64,000 bases of DNA from an uncultured Odoribacter sp. (GCA_910589025.1 CAJURM010000002.1:62001-126000), one strand, 5' to 3'. Positions 8,729 through 17,344 are shown, numbered from the stretch's first letter. Numbers and translations: made by a program. Notes: generated by a model not told the origin, from the sequence alone.

Positions 8729-10072
8729 TCACGCCCTCTTCCTTCTGCTTTTCAACAGACGGATACTCCGCTGGCGGCGTCTTTTCTTGTACTTGCTGTA
8801 TAGCCCAAGGACAAACAGGGCACTGAAACATACGAAAATAAATATCAGGATGCCCGGGTTCAGATTGTCGCCCTTGACATTCGACCACATGTCCAGCACT
8901 GCCTCCGTGGCGTCTCCGAAATCCCGCTCCATAGCGCATTTCTCGATAAAACGCTTATCCGGATACATCGTATGCCTGACTTTCAGGGATTTCCCCGCCT
9001 CACCGAAAAAATAACTGACATCCGAAAACCCGGATAACGTCGAGTCCTGGACATATTCCATAATTTCAGGCGAAGAAACGGCACTCACATACCCGATCTC
9101 CTCCATATTCCGGATGGCAATATCCGGACGGCACATATAATTGATAAAATAACTGGCCGCCTTCACATTCTTCGCATACTTCGGTATGGCCCAACAGTCA
9201 TACCACACCGTACTGCCTTCCTCCGGAATGGCATAAGCCAACTCCGTGCCGATCGCTCCGGCCTCCTGGATTGCCCATTCGGCATCGCCGCTCCAGGTCA
9301 TATTCAGATATAACTTGGACTTCGTCATCATCTCCTTCCCGAAATCGGCTTCCCAGCCCGCCAGCAAAGGCTTCATCGCTTTCATGTAAACCTCGACGGT
9401 GTCAATGGTCGCCTGGCTGTAATCGTTCATCAGTTCGTCAACACTGACCTCCCCCCGGGCAAGCCGATCCCGGTTGGCGTAAATAATACATGTACCGTAG
9501 ACATCCCGGTAACTGTCTTTCATCAGGATTTTTCCTTTATACTTCGGATTCCAGAGACAGGCCCAGGACCGGACATCCCCCTCCGGCACAAACTTCCGGT
9601 TATACAATATCCCCGTCGTGCCCCACATATACGGAACGGCATAATCCGACGTCTTGCGCCCTTGGTAATCCAGCTTGGAAAGTTCGTGCGTGATATAAGG
9701 TGCAATGTTGCGTGTATAATCCGTACTGTCGCCGAAATGACGTTCAATGGGAAGAAGCAGGTCCTTCTTCATCATCCGTTCGATGATATAATCCGACGGG
9801 CATACCAGGTCAAAATCCTCCTTCCCGCGGGCTATTTTCGTCAGCATGATTTCATTGATGTCGAAAACCTGGTAAACGATACGGAGATCCTCTCCGGTCT
9901 GCTCCTTATACCACACCTTGAAATCTTCCAACACACTTTCATCAATGTAATCCCCCCAATTGTATATTTTGAGCGTGGACAGGCGTTTATCGGAATGAAA
10001 ATGGCACGACATAAGGCCCAGCAAGACAAACACGGCGAGGGCCCAAAAGCGGAAAAAGCTCTTATTTTTCAT
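8729..10072 (-). CDS. potD: Spermidine/putrescine-binding lipoprotein PotD
   Basis: Extracytoplasmic polyamine-binding protein of the ABC importer, 447 residues. I chose the ATG at 10072 because it places a clean lipobox (GLMSC, Cys23) near the N-terminus; an upstream in-frame ATG would add 19 residues before the signal peptide. PotD-like motifs include LKIYNWGDYIDESVLEDF, FDLVCPSDYIIERM and YAVPYMWGTTGILYN. It overlaps the end of potC by 11 bp. Unusual: after the binding domain, residues about 400-420 form a hydrophobic helix (PGILIFIFVCFSALFVLGLY) followed by a highly basic tail, so the mature protein has a lipid anchor at one end and a probable membrane helix at the other. Confidence 0.9.
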   Translation of the reverse strand: MKNKSFFRFWALAVFVLLGLMSCHFHSDKRLSTLKIYNWGDYIDESVLEDFKVWYKEQTGEDLRIVYQVFDINEIMLTKIARGKEDFDLVCPSDYIIERMMKKDLLLPIERHFGDSTDYTRNIAPYITHELSKLDYQGRKTSDYAVPYMWGTTGILYNRKFVPEGDVRSWACLWNPKYKGKILMKDSYRDVYGTCIIYANRDRLARGEVSVDELMNDYSQATIDTVEVYMKAMKPLLAGWEADFGKEMMTKSKLYLNMTWSGDAEWAIQEAGAIGTELAYAIPEEGSTVWYDCWAIPKYAKNVKAASYFINYMCRPDIAIRNMEEIGYVSAVSSPEIMEYVQDSTLSGFSDVSYFFGEAGKSLKVRHTMYPDKRFIEKCAMERDFGDATEAVLDMWSNVKGDNLNPGILIFIFVCFSALFVLGLYSKYKKRRRQRSIRLLKSRRKRA

Positions 10073-10856
10073 GGACAGCGGATTTCTTTGCTCTCTGGTT
10101 GACAATGAAAAGCAAAACAAGTACGACAATAAAAATCAGCGACGTCAGGGGACGCAACTCCGGCGTCAAACCTCCTTTACGCGCATCGGCATAAATATAG
10201 GTGGAAAGCGTTTGCAATCCCTCATTGCCAATCGTGAAAAGGCTGACGACAAAATCATCGAAAGAAAGCGTGAACGTCAGAATAAAACCGCTGATAATCC
10301 CCGGTTTGATTTCCGGAAAAATCACCTTCCGCAAAGCCTGCATCGGAGTAGCACCCAAATCGAGGGCGGCTTCGTAAAGGCTTGGATTCATCTGTTTCAG
10401 ACGAGGCAATACGCTGAGCACCACATACGGCACACAAAAAGAAATATGGGCTAAGACCACTGTCATAAACCCCTGGCTGATACCCAGGCTGACAAAAAGG
10501 AGAAACAACGAAACACCCGTAATAATCTCCGGATTCAGAATCGGGATATTGTTCAGAAACAACACCGTATTCCGGGTCTTGCGGCGGAGATTGAAAATCC
10601 CGATGGCAGCCAGACTGCCCAAAACCGCCGACGCCGATGCGGCGATGAAAGCAATGGCAAACGTATTGAGCAACGTGACAAACAACGAATTGTTGACCCC
10701 GCCCGAAAACAGCGACTGGTAAAGTTTCGTGGAAAAACCTGTCCAGTTGCCGAGTACTCTCGCCTCCGTAAACGAAAAAATAATGATAATCAGGATAGGA
10801 GCATAGAGAATCGCCAATAATAGCCATACATACAACTTGGCAAACAGATGTTTCAT
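10062..10856 (-). CDS. potC: Spermidine/putrescine ABC permease PotC
   Basis: Inner-membrane permease of 264 residues with about six membrane segments. The EAA loop that contacts the ATPase is clear (YEAALDLGATPMQALRKVIF). I start it at 10856 (MKHLFAKLYVW), because that ATG overlaps the potB stop as ATGA, a classic coupled junction; the longer frame upstream reads through potB and looks non-coding. Third gene of potABCD, working with PotB as the heterodimeric channel. Confidence 0.92.
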   Translation of the reverse strand: MKHLFAKLYVWLLLAILYAPILIIIIFSFTEARVLGNWTGFSTKLYQSLFSGGVNNSLFVTLLNTFAIAFIAASASAVLGSLAAIGIFNLRRKTRNTVLFLNNIPILNPEIITGVSLFLLFVSLGISQGFMTVVLAHISFCVPYVVLSVLPRLKQMNPSLYEAALDLGATPMQALRKVIFPEIKPGIISGFILTFTLSFDDFVVSLFTIGNEGLQTLSTYIYADARKGGLTPELRPLTSLIFIVVLVLLFIVNQRAKKSAVHEK

Positions 10857-11644
10857 AGCAGCCCTCCTTCCTCGCCCGACTTGTCGTCCGTAAACAGACT
10901 GCTGACCCCGATAAGTAACAACATCACCAACGAAATCGCCGCCCCGTAATTCCACATCCCGTTATTGATGTTTTCCTGCACGGTTGTTCCCAACAGTTTG
11001 ATATTATTCAACGTCAGCAACTCTGCAATGGCAAAAGTCGACACCGTAGGCATAAAAACCATCAGAATGCCACTCGTGACGCCCGGCATTGACAAAGGAA
11101 GTGTCACGCGGGTGAACACCTTCAGCGGACAGGCCCCCAGGTCCTGTGCTGCCTCCGTCAGGCTGTGGTCCGTTTTATTGAGCACATTGTAAATCGGATA
11201 AATCATAAAAGGCAGAAAATTATAGACCAACCCGAAAATAAGGGCGCCTTCGCCCAAAGGAAGCTGTAAAAAATCAAACAATGCCACCGTCGCCAACGTA
11301 CGGATAAGCGTATTAATCCACATCGGGAGAATAAAGAGCATCACAATCACCGAAGTCGAACTGAAAATATTCTGACTCAGAATCCAGGCCACCGGATACC
11401 CTATAATCAGACATACCAACGTCGTAATCAGGGCGATACCGATAGAATACACAAACGTATTTACCGTCTCGCCGTGGTGGATGAATTTTTGGAAATTGGC
11501 CAGGCTGAACTGCCCGTCAGCATCCGTAAACGCATAAATCGCAATCAAAATCAAAGGGGTGATTACAAAAACAAGCAGAAAAACGGCATAAGGAATTGTC
11601 CAGTTTTTCTGAACCCCGAAACGTCCAAATTGTCTTTTTTTCAA
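10853..11644 (-). CDS. potB: Spermidine/putrescine ABC permease PotB
   Basis: Inner-membrane permease of 263 residues with six predicted membrane segments and an EAA loop (LTEAAQDLGACPLKVFTRVT). It begins 10 nt after potA and its stop overlaps the potC start by 4 bp. The basic N-terminus (MKKRQFGRFGVQKNW) precedes the first helix. The gene order A-B-C-D is the standard polyamine-import order. Confidence 0.92.
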   Translation of the reverse strand: MKKRQFGRFGVQKNWTIPYAVFLLVFVITPLILIAIYAFTDADGQFSLANFQKFIHHGETVNTFVYSIGIALITTLVCLIIGYPVAWILSQNIFSSTSVIVMLFILPMWINTLIRTLATVALFDFLQLPLGEGALIFGLVYNFLPFMIYPIYNVLNKTDHSLTEAAQDLGACPLKVFTRVTLPLSMPGVTSGILMVFMPTVSTFAIAELLTLNNIKLLGTTVQENINNGMWNYGAAISLVMLLLIGVSSLFTDDKSGEEGGLL

Positions 11645-11654
11645 TCCGGTAAAT

Positions 11655-13031
11655 TTAAAGGTGAATCACTCTGATATGCTCCGGCATAATGCTTATGCCC
11701 ACTTTGTCCCCGTCGTCCCACACATCCTGCGTGTCGACATATATGTTTTCATCCCAGTCGGTCAGCACCGTCAGGTGATAACGGTCACACTTGTATAAAA
11801 TGTATTTCACTTCTCCCTCAATCATCCCCTCGTTATCCAACAGTTCGACGTCGCCGAAATCCACTTCCACTTTCACTCTCTCTCCGGCTTCAATCCCCTC
11901 GACCTCTTTACACTCAAACTCATGGCCTAAAAATTCGACATGGGAGGAATCGATCAGTTTGCCTTCGAACGTATTGCAAACTCTCTCTTTCTTCATCACG
12001 TGAATATCAAAAGGTTTCACGGCCAATCCCACTGTTGCGCCGACATTGAAGCAATTGTAATCATGCACCAGCAATTCATATCCGTCCTCCGTCAATACCG
12101 TCAGTTCATAATGCACCCCCTTGAAGACCACAGACTGGATTTTACCGCAGAGCATGCCGTTTGACGGATTTTCGAAGACAACAATGTCTTCGGGACGCAA
12201 TACGACATCCACCGGCGTGTGCTCCCCGAAACCTTTGTCCACACATTTGAAATCGTGGTTGGCAAACCGTACCAGTTCATCCTCAATCATCTCCGCATTC
12301 AGAATATTGCTGGCACCGATGAAGTCCGCTACAAAAGAATTGGCAGGCTCGTTGTACACATCCATGGGGGTGCCCGTTTGTTGTATCACCCCTTCGCTCA
12401 TTACGACTACCGTGTCACTCAGTGTCAGCGCCTCCTCCTGGTCGTGTGTTACGTATAAAAATGTAATTTTCAAATTCTTGTGCAACTCTTTCAACTCCAT
12501 TTGCATGTCCTGCCTCATTTTCAGGTCCAGGGCGGAAAGAGGTTCATCCAGCAAGAGCACCTCCGGTTCATTCACAATAGCCCTCGCAATGGCTACCCGT
12601 TGCTGCTGGCCTCCGGAGAGGGAATCCACCGAACGGTATTCATAATCGGTCATGCTTACCATTTTGAGAACCCGTGCCACCTTCCTGTCAATCTCCTTGC
12701 GCGGCAGTTTTTTCAGCTTCAAACCGAAAGCGATATTGTCATATACATTTAAATGCGGAAATAATGCATATTTCTGAAAAACCGTATTGACAGGACGTTT
12801 GTATGGAGGAATGCCTGTAATCTCCTTCCCGCCGATGAAAATCTGTCCCGATGTCGCCGGAAGAAAACCGGCAATCAAACGCAATAAAGTGGTCTTCCCG
12901 CAGCCCGAAGGCCCCAGTATCGTCACAAACTCCCCCTTTTTGACGGAAAGATTGATATTGTCCAGAACGACTTTGTCCTTGTAACTTTTGTGGATGTTCC
13001 GTACGTCAATGATATAATTGAAATCCTGCAT
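11655..13031 (-). CDS. potA: Spermidine/putrescine ABC ATPase PotA
   Basis: Cytoplasmic ATPase that energises polyamine uptake. Visible motifs: Walker A LGPSGCGKTTLL (about residues 37-48), signature LSGGQQQRVAIARA, Walker B VLLLDEPLSALD and switch His in VTHDQEEA. At 458 residues it is well above the usual 370-380: after the first TOBE-like domain (about 280-350) there is a second similar segment (about 355-458). The two contain matching phrases, YELTVLTEDGYELLVHD and YHLTVLTDWDENIYVDT, so the C-terminal regulatory domain appears duplicated. First gene of the operon, with a good promoter upstream. Confidence 0.92.
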   Translation of the reverse strand: MQDFNYIIDVRNIHKSYKDKVVLDNINLSVKKGEFVTILGPSGCGKTTLLRLIAGFLPATSGQIFIGGKEITGIPPYKRPVNTVFQKYALFPHLNVYDNIAFGLKLKKLPRKEIDRKVARVLKMVSMTDYEYRSVDSLSGGQQQRVAIARAIVNEPEVLLLDEPLSALDLKMRQDMQMELKELHKNLKITFLYVTHDQEEALTLSDTVVVMSEGVIQQTGTPMDVYNEPANSFVADFIGASNILNAEMIEDELVRFANHDFKCVDKGFGEHTPVDVVLRPEDIVVFENPSNGMLCGKIQSVVFKGVHYELTVLTEDGYELLVHDYNCFNVGATVGLAVKPFDIHVMKKERVCNTFEGKLIDSSHVEFLGHEFECKEVEGIEAGERVKVEVDFGDVELLDNEGMIEGEVKYILYKCDRYHLTVLTDWDENIYVDTQDVWDDGDKVGISIMPEHIRVIHL

Positions 13032-13066
13032 GTTTGTCTTTTAAAACGGTAGAACTGAAATTCCTG

Positions 13067-13097
13067 CAAAGATAGTGTATTAATTCATGTGGAACAA
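13067..13097 (-). promoter_or_regulatory. Promoter of potABCD
   Basis: On the minus strand TTG (13097-13095), 20 nt, then TATCTTTG (13074-13067): an excellent fit to the Bacteroides sigma-factor consensus. Transcription would start near 13060, giving a leader of about 30 nt before potA. Confidence 0.65.
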
Positions 13098-13323
13098 TGG
13101 AATACACGGAAATATTCCGGTACAGGAAAACGATGGGGCGGACAGATGAGAAAATGGAATAAATATGCATTGATTGGTGCATAATCCCGGTTTTGTGAAA
13201 AAACAGGAAAAGAAGAACAATCCTGCAGGAAAAAATTACGTATATAAAAAGGGAAAGAAAGAAATTTCCGGCATTACGCCGGAAAAAAGAATTGTAACTC
13301 GTCAAACCTTATACTTAATCATT

Positions 13324-13926
13324 ATGGAAAGAAATCTGAAAGAAGCACTGAAACACAGAAGAAGCTACTATAATCTGGGCAATGAGTCCCCGCTTGGAGA
13401 TGAAGAAATTGCGGACATATTGAAATTTGCCCTTACCTATATTCCCTCGGCATTCAATTCACAGTCCGCCCGTCTGGTGCTCCTGTTAGGAGAAAATCAT
13501 CGCAAATTATGGGAAATCGTCAAATCCACCTTGAAAAAAATCGTTCCGGAAGCATCCTACGAGGCTTCTGAACACAAAATTGACAAATCGTTTCTTTCCG
13601 GCTATGGAACCGTGCTGTTTTATGAAGACCAGACAGTGGTGGAACACTTACAGAAATCATTCCCATTGTACGGGGACAAATTTCCGGATTGGTCACAACA
13701 GGCCTCGGCAATGCACCAGCTTGCTGTGTGGACCATGCTGGAAGATGCGGGCTTCGGAGCTTCACTCCAACACTATAACCCCCTGATAGACGATGAAGTG
13801 GCCGCCACCTGGCAGCTGCCTCAGTCCTGGCACCTGATAGCCCAGATGCCTTTCGGCAAACCCTTGCAGATACCCGCACCGCACGAAAACAAACCCCTTG
13901 AAGAACGCCTCCGGGTATTTCAATAA
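13324..13926 (+). CDS. Nitroreductase-family protein
   Basis: A 200-residue flavin enzyme. Family hallmarks are the N-terminal HRRSYYNLGNESPLGDEEI, AFNSQSARLVLLLGENH and the C-terminal LPFGKP-like QMPFGKPLQI. It is similar in length to the HBN1/YdfN-type small nitroreductases, which reduce nitro or quinone compounds with NAD(P)H through FMN. The start at 13324 (MERNLKEALKHRRS) fits the family; 50 upstream in-frame codons look non-coding (lysine-rich). Monocistronic, convergent with the DUF6266-like gene. Native substrate unknown. Confidence 0.85.
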   Translation: MERNLKEALKHRRSYYNLGNESPLGDEEIADILKFALTYIPSAFNSQSARLVLLLGENHRKLWEIVKSTLKKIVPEASYEASEHKIDKSFLSGYGTVLFYEDQTVVEHLQKSFPLYGDKFPDWSQQASAMHQLAVWTMLEDAGFGASLQHYNPLIDDEVAATWQLPQSWHLIAQMPFGKPLQIPAPHENKPLEERLRVFQ

Positions 13927-13978
13927 AACGCTGCACTTCCATGCAAAACACACCTGGATGGAGCGGGAAATAAACAAA

Positions 13979-14009
13979 GCGGAGGAACATTGGAAAATGT
14001 TGCCTCCGC
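13979..14009 (-). terminator. Long hairpin between convergent genes
   Basis: GCGGAGGAACATT and AATGTTgCCTCCGC form a 13-bp stem with one bulged G and a GGAA loop. On the minus strand it is followed by CTTTGTTTATTT, so it should terminate the DUF6266-like gene 14067-14708; on the plus strand no T-run follows. Confidence 0.5.
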
Positions 14010-14066
14010 CGGAAATCCACTCTGTTACGAGGAAAAGAAAACTGTTTCTACTTTACTCTGTTGTGC

Positions 14067-14708
14067 TTATGTGCTGAGATACACCGTCAGTGAGGCATCC
14101 TTGCGCTTTCGGTTGAGGGCAAAAGCGTAAATTTCCACTGCCGACATATCAAACTTGTCGGGGAGTGTTACGGGAACATCTCCGACATCGCTGCGTTTGC
14201 CCAATTCCTGTACCATGCAAATCTCAAACTCCTTCTCATAGATTACCCCAATGAGAACATCATCGGGATATACACGTCCCACAGACATGGCTTCGGCAAT
14301 CTTGAACGTGACGCAATGTTGTTCCGTGTCAACGGTGGCTGTCACTTCCGGGATGAACAAATCCCCATCCGAAAGTTGGAGTTGTGAATAATCAACCGTT
14401 GCTTCGTACTGCATCGTATTTTCATTCTTTGTTGCTGTGACGGCTTTCCGGTTTTGCCGTATAAACATATTGGCTCCCGAAAGTCCTCGTTTGGGACGTT
14501 GGAATCCAAGTTGGAGAGGAAGCAAGAGCCGTTTGCATAAATGTCCGGCTTCGCCTTGGATACAGCGGTTGGCTTGTTGGGCTTCCGTTTTACTCGTATT
14601 GGTCAATACTTTTTTACGACTGATGGTTGAGCCTGCTCTTTGATAATAGGTCAGGTCTCCGACCGACTTGGTCAGACGCAGGGTCTGACTTCCATAATTG
14701 ATCCCCAT
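14067..14708 (-). CDS. DUF6266-like protein A
   Basis: A 213-residue protein without signal peptide or membrane helix. The N-terminus (SVGDLTYYQRAGSTISRKK) and a later segment (LSGANMFIRQNRKAV) match corresponding segments of the divergently transcribed gene at 15144 (KIGDIVFYTRNGQTYARKA; ASGRNLFIKMN). The layout resembles the uncharacterised DUF6266 family of Bacteroidota: an N-terminal GK/VGxxxxYxRxGxxxxRK motif followed by a beta-rich C-terminal half. The middle is basic and glutamine-rich. Its biological role is unknown; I assign the family by motif memory only. Confidence 0.6.
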   Translation of the reverse strand: MGINYGSQTLRLTKSVGDLTYYQRAGSTISRKKVLTNTSKTEAQQANRCIQGEAGHLCKRLLLPLQLGFQRPKRGLSGANMFIRQNRKAVTATKNENTMQYEATVDYSQLQLSDGDLFIPEVTATVDTEQHCVTFKIAEAMSVGRVYPDDVLIGVIYEKEFEICMVQELGKRSDVGDVPVTLPDKFDMSAVEIYAFALNRKRKDASLTVYLST

Positions 14709-15143
14709 AATTGAAATGTATTAAAATTAGTAATTACATACACACCGGTCGACTCTTAATAAGTTTCACCGGTTCGGCCTCTAAACAGAGCCGTGAATTT
14801 CACTATGGCTAAATTAAGAAAAATCTACACATTTCCAAATATATTTCGCGGAATATTTTGAAAAATATTTTTAACATAATTAATCGGTGAATGTGATGAG
14901 GATGTAAAATGAATGTATCGGACCGGAGTTTTTTCATTATGCTGTCGGACTTTGGGCATTCAATCCCTTATCCTGCAAGGGATTAATAGGGGTGTTGAAA
15001 TCTATTTACCCTCGCTAAGTCCTCTGTTAACCCCTGCTAAACCCTCACTATTGGCCTTTTATAAAGAATTATTAGCGGATTTTTTTGCTTTTTTATAATT
15101 TTTTCGTAACTTACACATCGAACCTTGATAAATTCATCATGCC
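14709..15143. other. 435-nt divergent gap between the DUF6266-like genes
   Basis: AT-rich, especially 14800-14900. It holds an 8-bp perfect hairpin, AATCCCTT (14962-14969) / AAGGGATT (14977-14984), a bulged hairpin near 14777-14796 (CGGCCTCT / AGAGCCG) and two copies of CACCGGT about 25 nt apart near 14745-14775. None is followed by a T-run. No open frame or consensus promoter was convincing. It lies in the zone where strand composition reverses. Confidence 0.45.
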
Positions 15144-15791
15144 ATGGGACGCTCCAAACACATATCTTTGCCTTTGAGAGGAAAAATAGGGGATATCGTA
15201 TTTTATACCCGTAACGGCCAGACATACGCCCGCAAAGCCCCTTGTCGGAAGTCTTCGTCTATTCCCGAAGTATGTCGGCCGGCTGTCAATATGTTCACTC
15301 AGGCTTCGGCTACCTACCGTTTTTTGCCGGATCGACTTTGTGACATATGGAGAATGGGTGCCAAAGGGATTGCTGCGAGTGGCCGGAATCTTTTTATCAA
15401 AATGAATTTTCACGCCTTCCCGGCAGAAGGAAAAGCGCCTTACTATGAATTATTGAAATTTTCTTCCGGATTGCTGTCGCTACCCTTGCAGATGCAAGCC
15501 GTTGCCGACGATACAGGCAAATTTTGCAGATTGCAATGGGACACCTCCGTGGCTCTGCCTTGTACTTCGGCGCAGGACAGATTGTGGGTGGTGGAACTCC
15601 ATACGGACAATCCTCTGGTGATTTGCATGGTGGATGGCATTTGTGCTCTTCGTTCCGATGGTGCGTGTGTTTTCCCGCTTCGGCACGAACTTGGACGGGA
15701 AACCCATTTGTACGGCTTTTTCAGTTCCCCTGACGATACACTCTTCTCCGATTGTAAATATTTTTGTATCAACAAAGAAACAATAGAATAA
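15144..15791 (+). CDS. DUF6266-like protein B
   Basis: A 215-residue soluble protein, divergent from and partly similar to the gene at 14067-14708. The shared N-terminal pattern is GD-x-x-x-Y-x-R-x-G-x-x-x-x-RK, followed about 50 residues on by a small-residue/SG-x-N-x-FI-K/R-x-N segment. The C-terminal half is beta-strand-like, with several cysteines (CRL, PCTS, VICMVDGICAL). No signal peptide. The pair looks like an old duplication with strong divergence, or two independently acquired members of one family. Function unknown. Confidence 0.6.
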   Translation: MGRSKHISLPLRGKIGDIVFYTRNGQTYARKAPCRKSSSIPEVCRPAVNMFTQASATYRFLPDRLCDIWRMGAKGIAASGRNLFIKMNFHAFPAEGKAPYYELLKFSSGLLSLPLQMQAVADDTGKFCRLQWDTSVALPCTSAQDRLWVVELHTDNPLVICMVDGICALRSDGACVFPLRHELGRETHLYGFFSSPDDTLFSDCKYFCINKETIE

Positions 15792-16216
15792 CAAGCCCTT
15801 TCCTCATTTCTGACAAGATTTTTTATTGGGCTTTCTGCGATGGATTAATATGTTTTGGAAGAGTCGGGATTTTGAAGTTTCAAAAGAATTTATTTCCTTT
15901 GTAAAGGAAGACAACCCCTTTTTATGGAGTTTGTAAAATAGATAGAAATGTAATTTTAGTAGCTAAATAGAGAAAATTAAAAATAAAAAACCATTCTAAA
16001 AACATTGGAATGGTTCTGTGAACTAAATGGAAGTCTTGGTCTAAGAATCTGCAACATTCTAAAAACCCAACTAGACAGACAATTAGTTCCATGTTTTATA
16101 CGTGGAATTATTGTGCTGTTCGTTGGGTGGGCTTGTTGCAGAGCCTTTAGACAGACGGTTATCAATATTCCACGTTTTTGCATGTATGCAAAAAAAATTA
16201 TGATAGTGTATTTTAT
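15792..16216. other. 425-nt gene-free AT-rich gap
   Basis: No supported gene. It contains a hairpin AACCATTC / GAATGGTT (15989-16015) which on the minus strand is followed by TTTTTTATTTTT, so it may terminate the XRE transcript 200 nt downstream of its stop codon. The phrase CATTCTAAAAAC occurs twice (near 15992 and 16046). A long plus-strand frame overlapping here and the regulator gene looks spurious. Confidence 0.45.
15989..16015 (-). terminator. Candidate intrinsic terminator downstream of the XRE gene
   Basis: An 8-bp stem with an 11-base loop; the minus strand continues with six T residues and a further T-rich stretch. The distance from the regulator gene (about 200 nt) is long, so it may belong to an unrecognised short transcript instead. 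Confidence 0.4.
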
Positions 16217-16447
16217 TTATAAAGAATGGTCAGGTAAGAAATCTTTAGGAGAACATTTAAATACCTTAGCAAAGGTATTTATATGTTTAAAGTTGTATTT
16301 TTTCTCTCTTTTTCCTGATTCTACATCGCCGATAAATCCTTGTGATAAACCGGAAGCAGCAGATAAGTCTTCCTGCGTCCAGTTAAGTTCAAGCCTTTTA
16401 GCCCTTACTTTGTCAATCACATATTGTTCTATATCAGCTAATGCCAT
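16217..16447 (-). CDS. XRE-family helix-turn-helix regulator, 76 aa
   Basis: A small single-domain DNA-binding protein. The helix-turn-helix runs over about residues 15-65: VRAKRLELNWTQEDLSAASG (first helix and turn), then LSQGFIGDVESGKREKKYNF (recognition helix and following loop) and NTFAKVFKCSPKDFLP. Such orphan regulators act as repressors of their own or neighbouring genes; the divergent neighbour is the RsbW-like ATPase gene at 16585, and the 137-nt AT-rich gap between them is the likely target. No toxin or phage partner is evident. Confidence 0.85.
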   Translation of the reverse strand: MALADIEQYVIDKVRAKRLELNWTQEDLSAASGLSQGFIGDVESGKREKKYNFKHINTFAKVFKCSPKDFLPDHSL

Positions 16448-16584
16448 CTAAATTTGAAATTTACGCAATTAAGGCATTTTTAATAGGCTTATTAAACGCC
16501 AATAGGCGATAAATAAAACGTAATTTCATACATAATGTTTTAACTATATTCCTAATATAAATAACTGATAAAATATCTAATTAT

Positions 16585-17004
16585 ATGTCCATGGCGCTTC
16601 CGAATGAACTGTCTGTTACGATTTCTTCAAGTATGAAGAATACACATGTTGTGGATAATTTTATAGAACTTGTTATCGATCGTTTTCAACTCCCTGAATT
16701 TCTCCGTGCAAGGTTTACTGTGGCCATAGTGAAAGCTGTACACAATTCCATTATTCACGGAAACAAAGAGAATCCGAAGAAAAAAGTCATCATTGCTGCT
16801 GTTAAAAGTTCTACGGAGGTGTTGGTTACGGTAGAGGATCAAGGGAAGGGATTCGCTCCGGACAAACTGCCCGGTTTTACTCAACCGGAGTGTTTTTCAT
16901 TATATCGGCTTCCAAGAGGACTTTATTTGATGAGCACCCTCTCGGACCGAATCCTGTTTGAGAAAAACGGAGCAAAAGTGATAATGGCTTTTCTTTTAAA
17001 TTGA
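16585..17004 (+). CDS. RsbW-like histidine-kinase-type ATPase (anti-sigma family), atypical
   Basis: A 139-residue stand-alone GHKL ATPase domain. The N box is AIVKAVHNSIIHGN, the G1 box VEDQGKGFAPDKLP and the G2 box PRGLYLMSTLSDRI. RsbW/SpoIIAB proteins bind sigma factors and phosphorylate an STAS-domain antagonist; in those the N box normally begins with a catalytic Glu (EAVxNAIxHG). Here that position is Lys, so nucleotide binding is likely but kinase activity is doubtful. No STAS protein or sigma factor is adjacent. It is followed after 7 nt by a small membrane-protein gene. Confidence 0.75.
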   Translation: MSMALPNELSVTISSSMKNTHVVDNFIELVIDRFQLPEFLRARFTVAIVKAVHNSIIHGNKENPKKKVIIAAVKSSTEVLVTVEDQGKGFAPDKLPGFTQPECFSLYRLPRGLYLMSTLSDRILFEKNGAKVIMAFLLN

Positions 17005-17011
17005 ACCGCAT

Positions 17012-17254
17012 ATGAAAATTTTTATTCTTTTGGGTGCCTGTTTCTTTCTGGGTGTTTTTATCGGCTATTATTATAGGGATGCAAGTGTGGAAAGAGAAAT
17101 CCGGGAAGAGTTGTATAAGCGTGAAGTGCAGGAATGTGAAAGGCAAATAAAAGAAAGCAGGCGATTGTTGAAAATGATGAACGGCAATAGTTGGGAGGAG
17201 GAATGGGAGGCCTATCTGATACAGGAGCTGATGAAGGAGGATTTCCCTTTCTAA
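17012..17254 (+). CDS. Small membrane-anchored protein, 80 aa
   Basis: A short protein with one N-terminal hydrophobic helix (residues 3-19, IFILLGACFFLGVFIGY) followed by a strongly charged helical tail (REIREELYKREVQECERQI and on), probably cytoplasmic or periplasmic coiled coil. The gene begins 7 nt after the RsbW-like gene, so the two should be co-translated. No family recognised; the function may be to anchor or respond to the upstream protein, but that is a guess from proximity. Confidence 0.6.
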   Translation: MKIFILLGACFFLGVFIGYYYRDASVEREIREELYKREVQECERQIKESRRLLKMMNGNSWEEEWEAYLIQELMKEDFPF

Positions 17255-17344
17255 GTGTTTTGTTTTATCGGAGAGATGTTTTTAGCTTGTCTCTTTTTCT
17301 TTAATTTTTTCCGTACTTAGTGAATAAGTTGTATATTCGCAATG

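Noticed and set aside
8716..8750. GAGAGGCGT/ACGCCCTCT hairpin at the potD end as terminator
   Set aside because: The stem has a bulge, overlaps the potD coding end and has no T-run on either strand.
16005..16451. A 148-codon plus-strand frame overlapping the XRE gene
   Set aside because: It lies antisense to a clear helix-turn-helix gene, has poor composition and no recognisable domain; the start is in an inverted repeat.
16650..16658. Single perfect DnaA box as proof of oriC
   Set aside because: One box within a coding sequence is expected by chance at this scale; I used it only as weak support for the skew argument, not as a feature.
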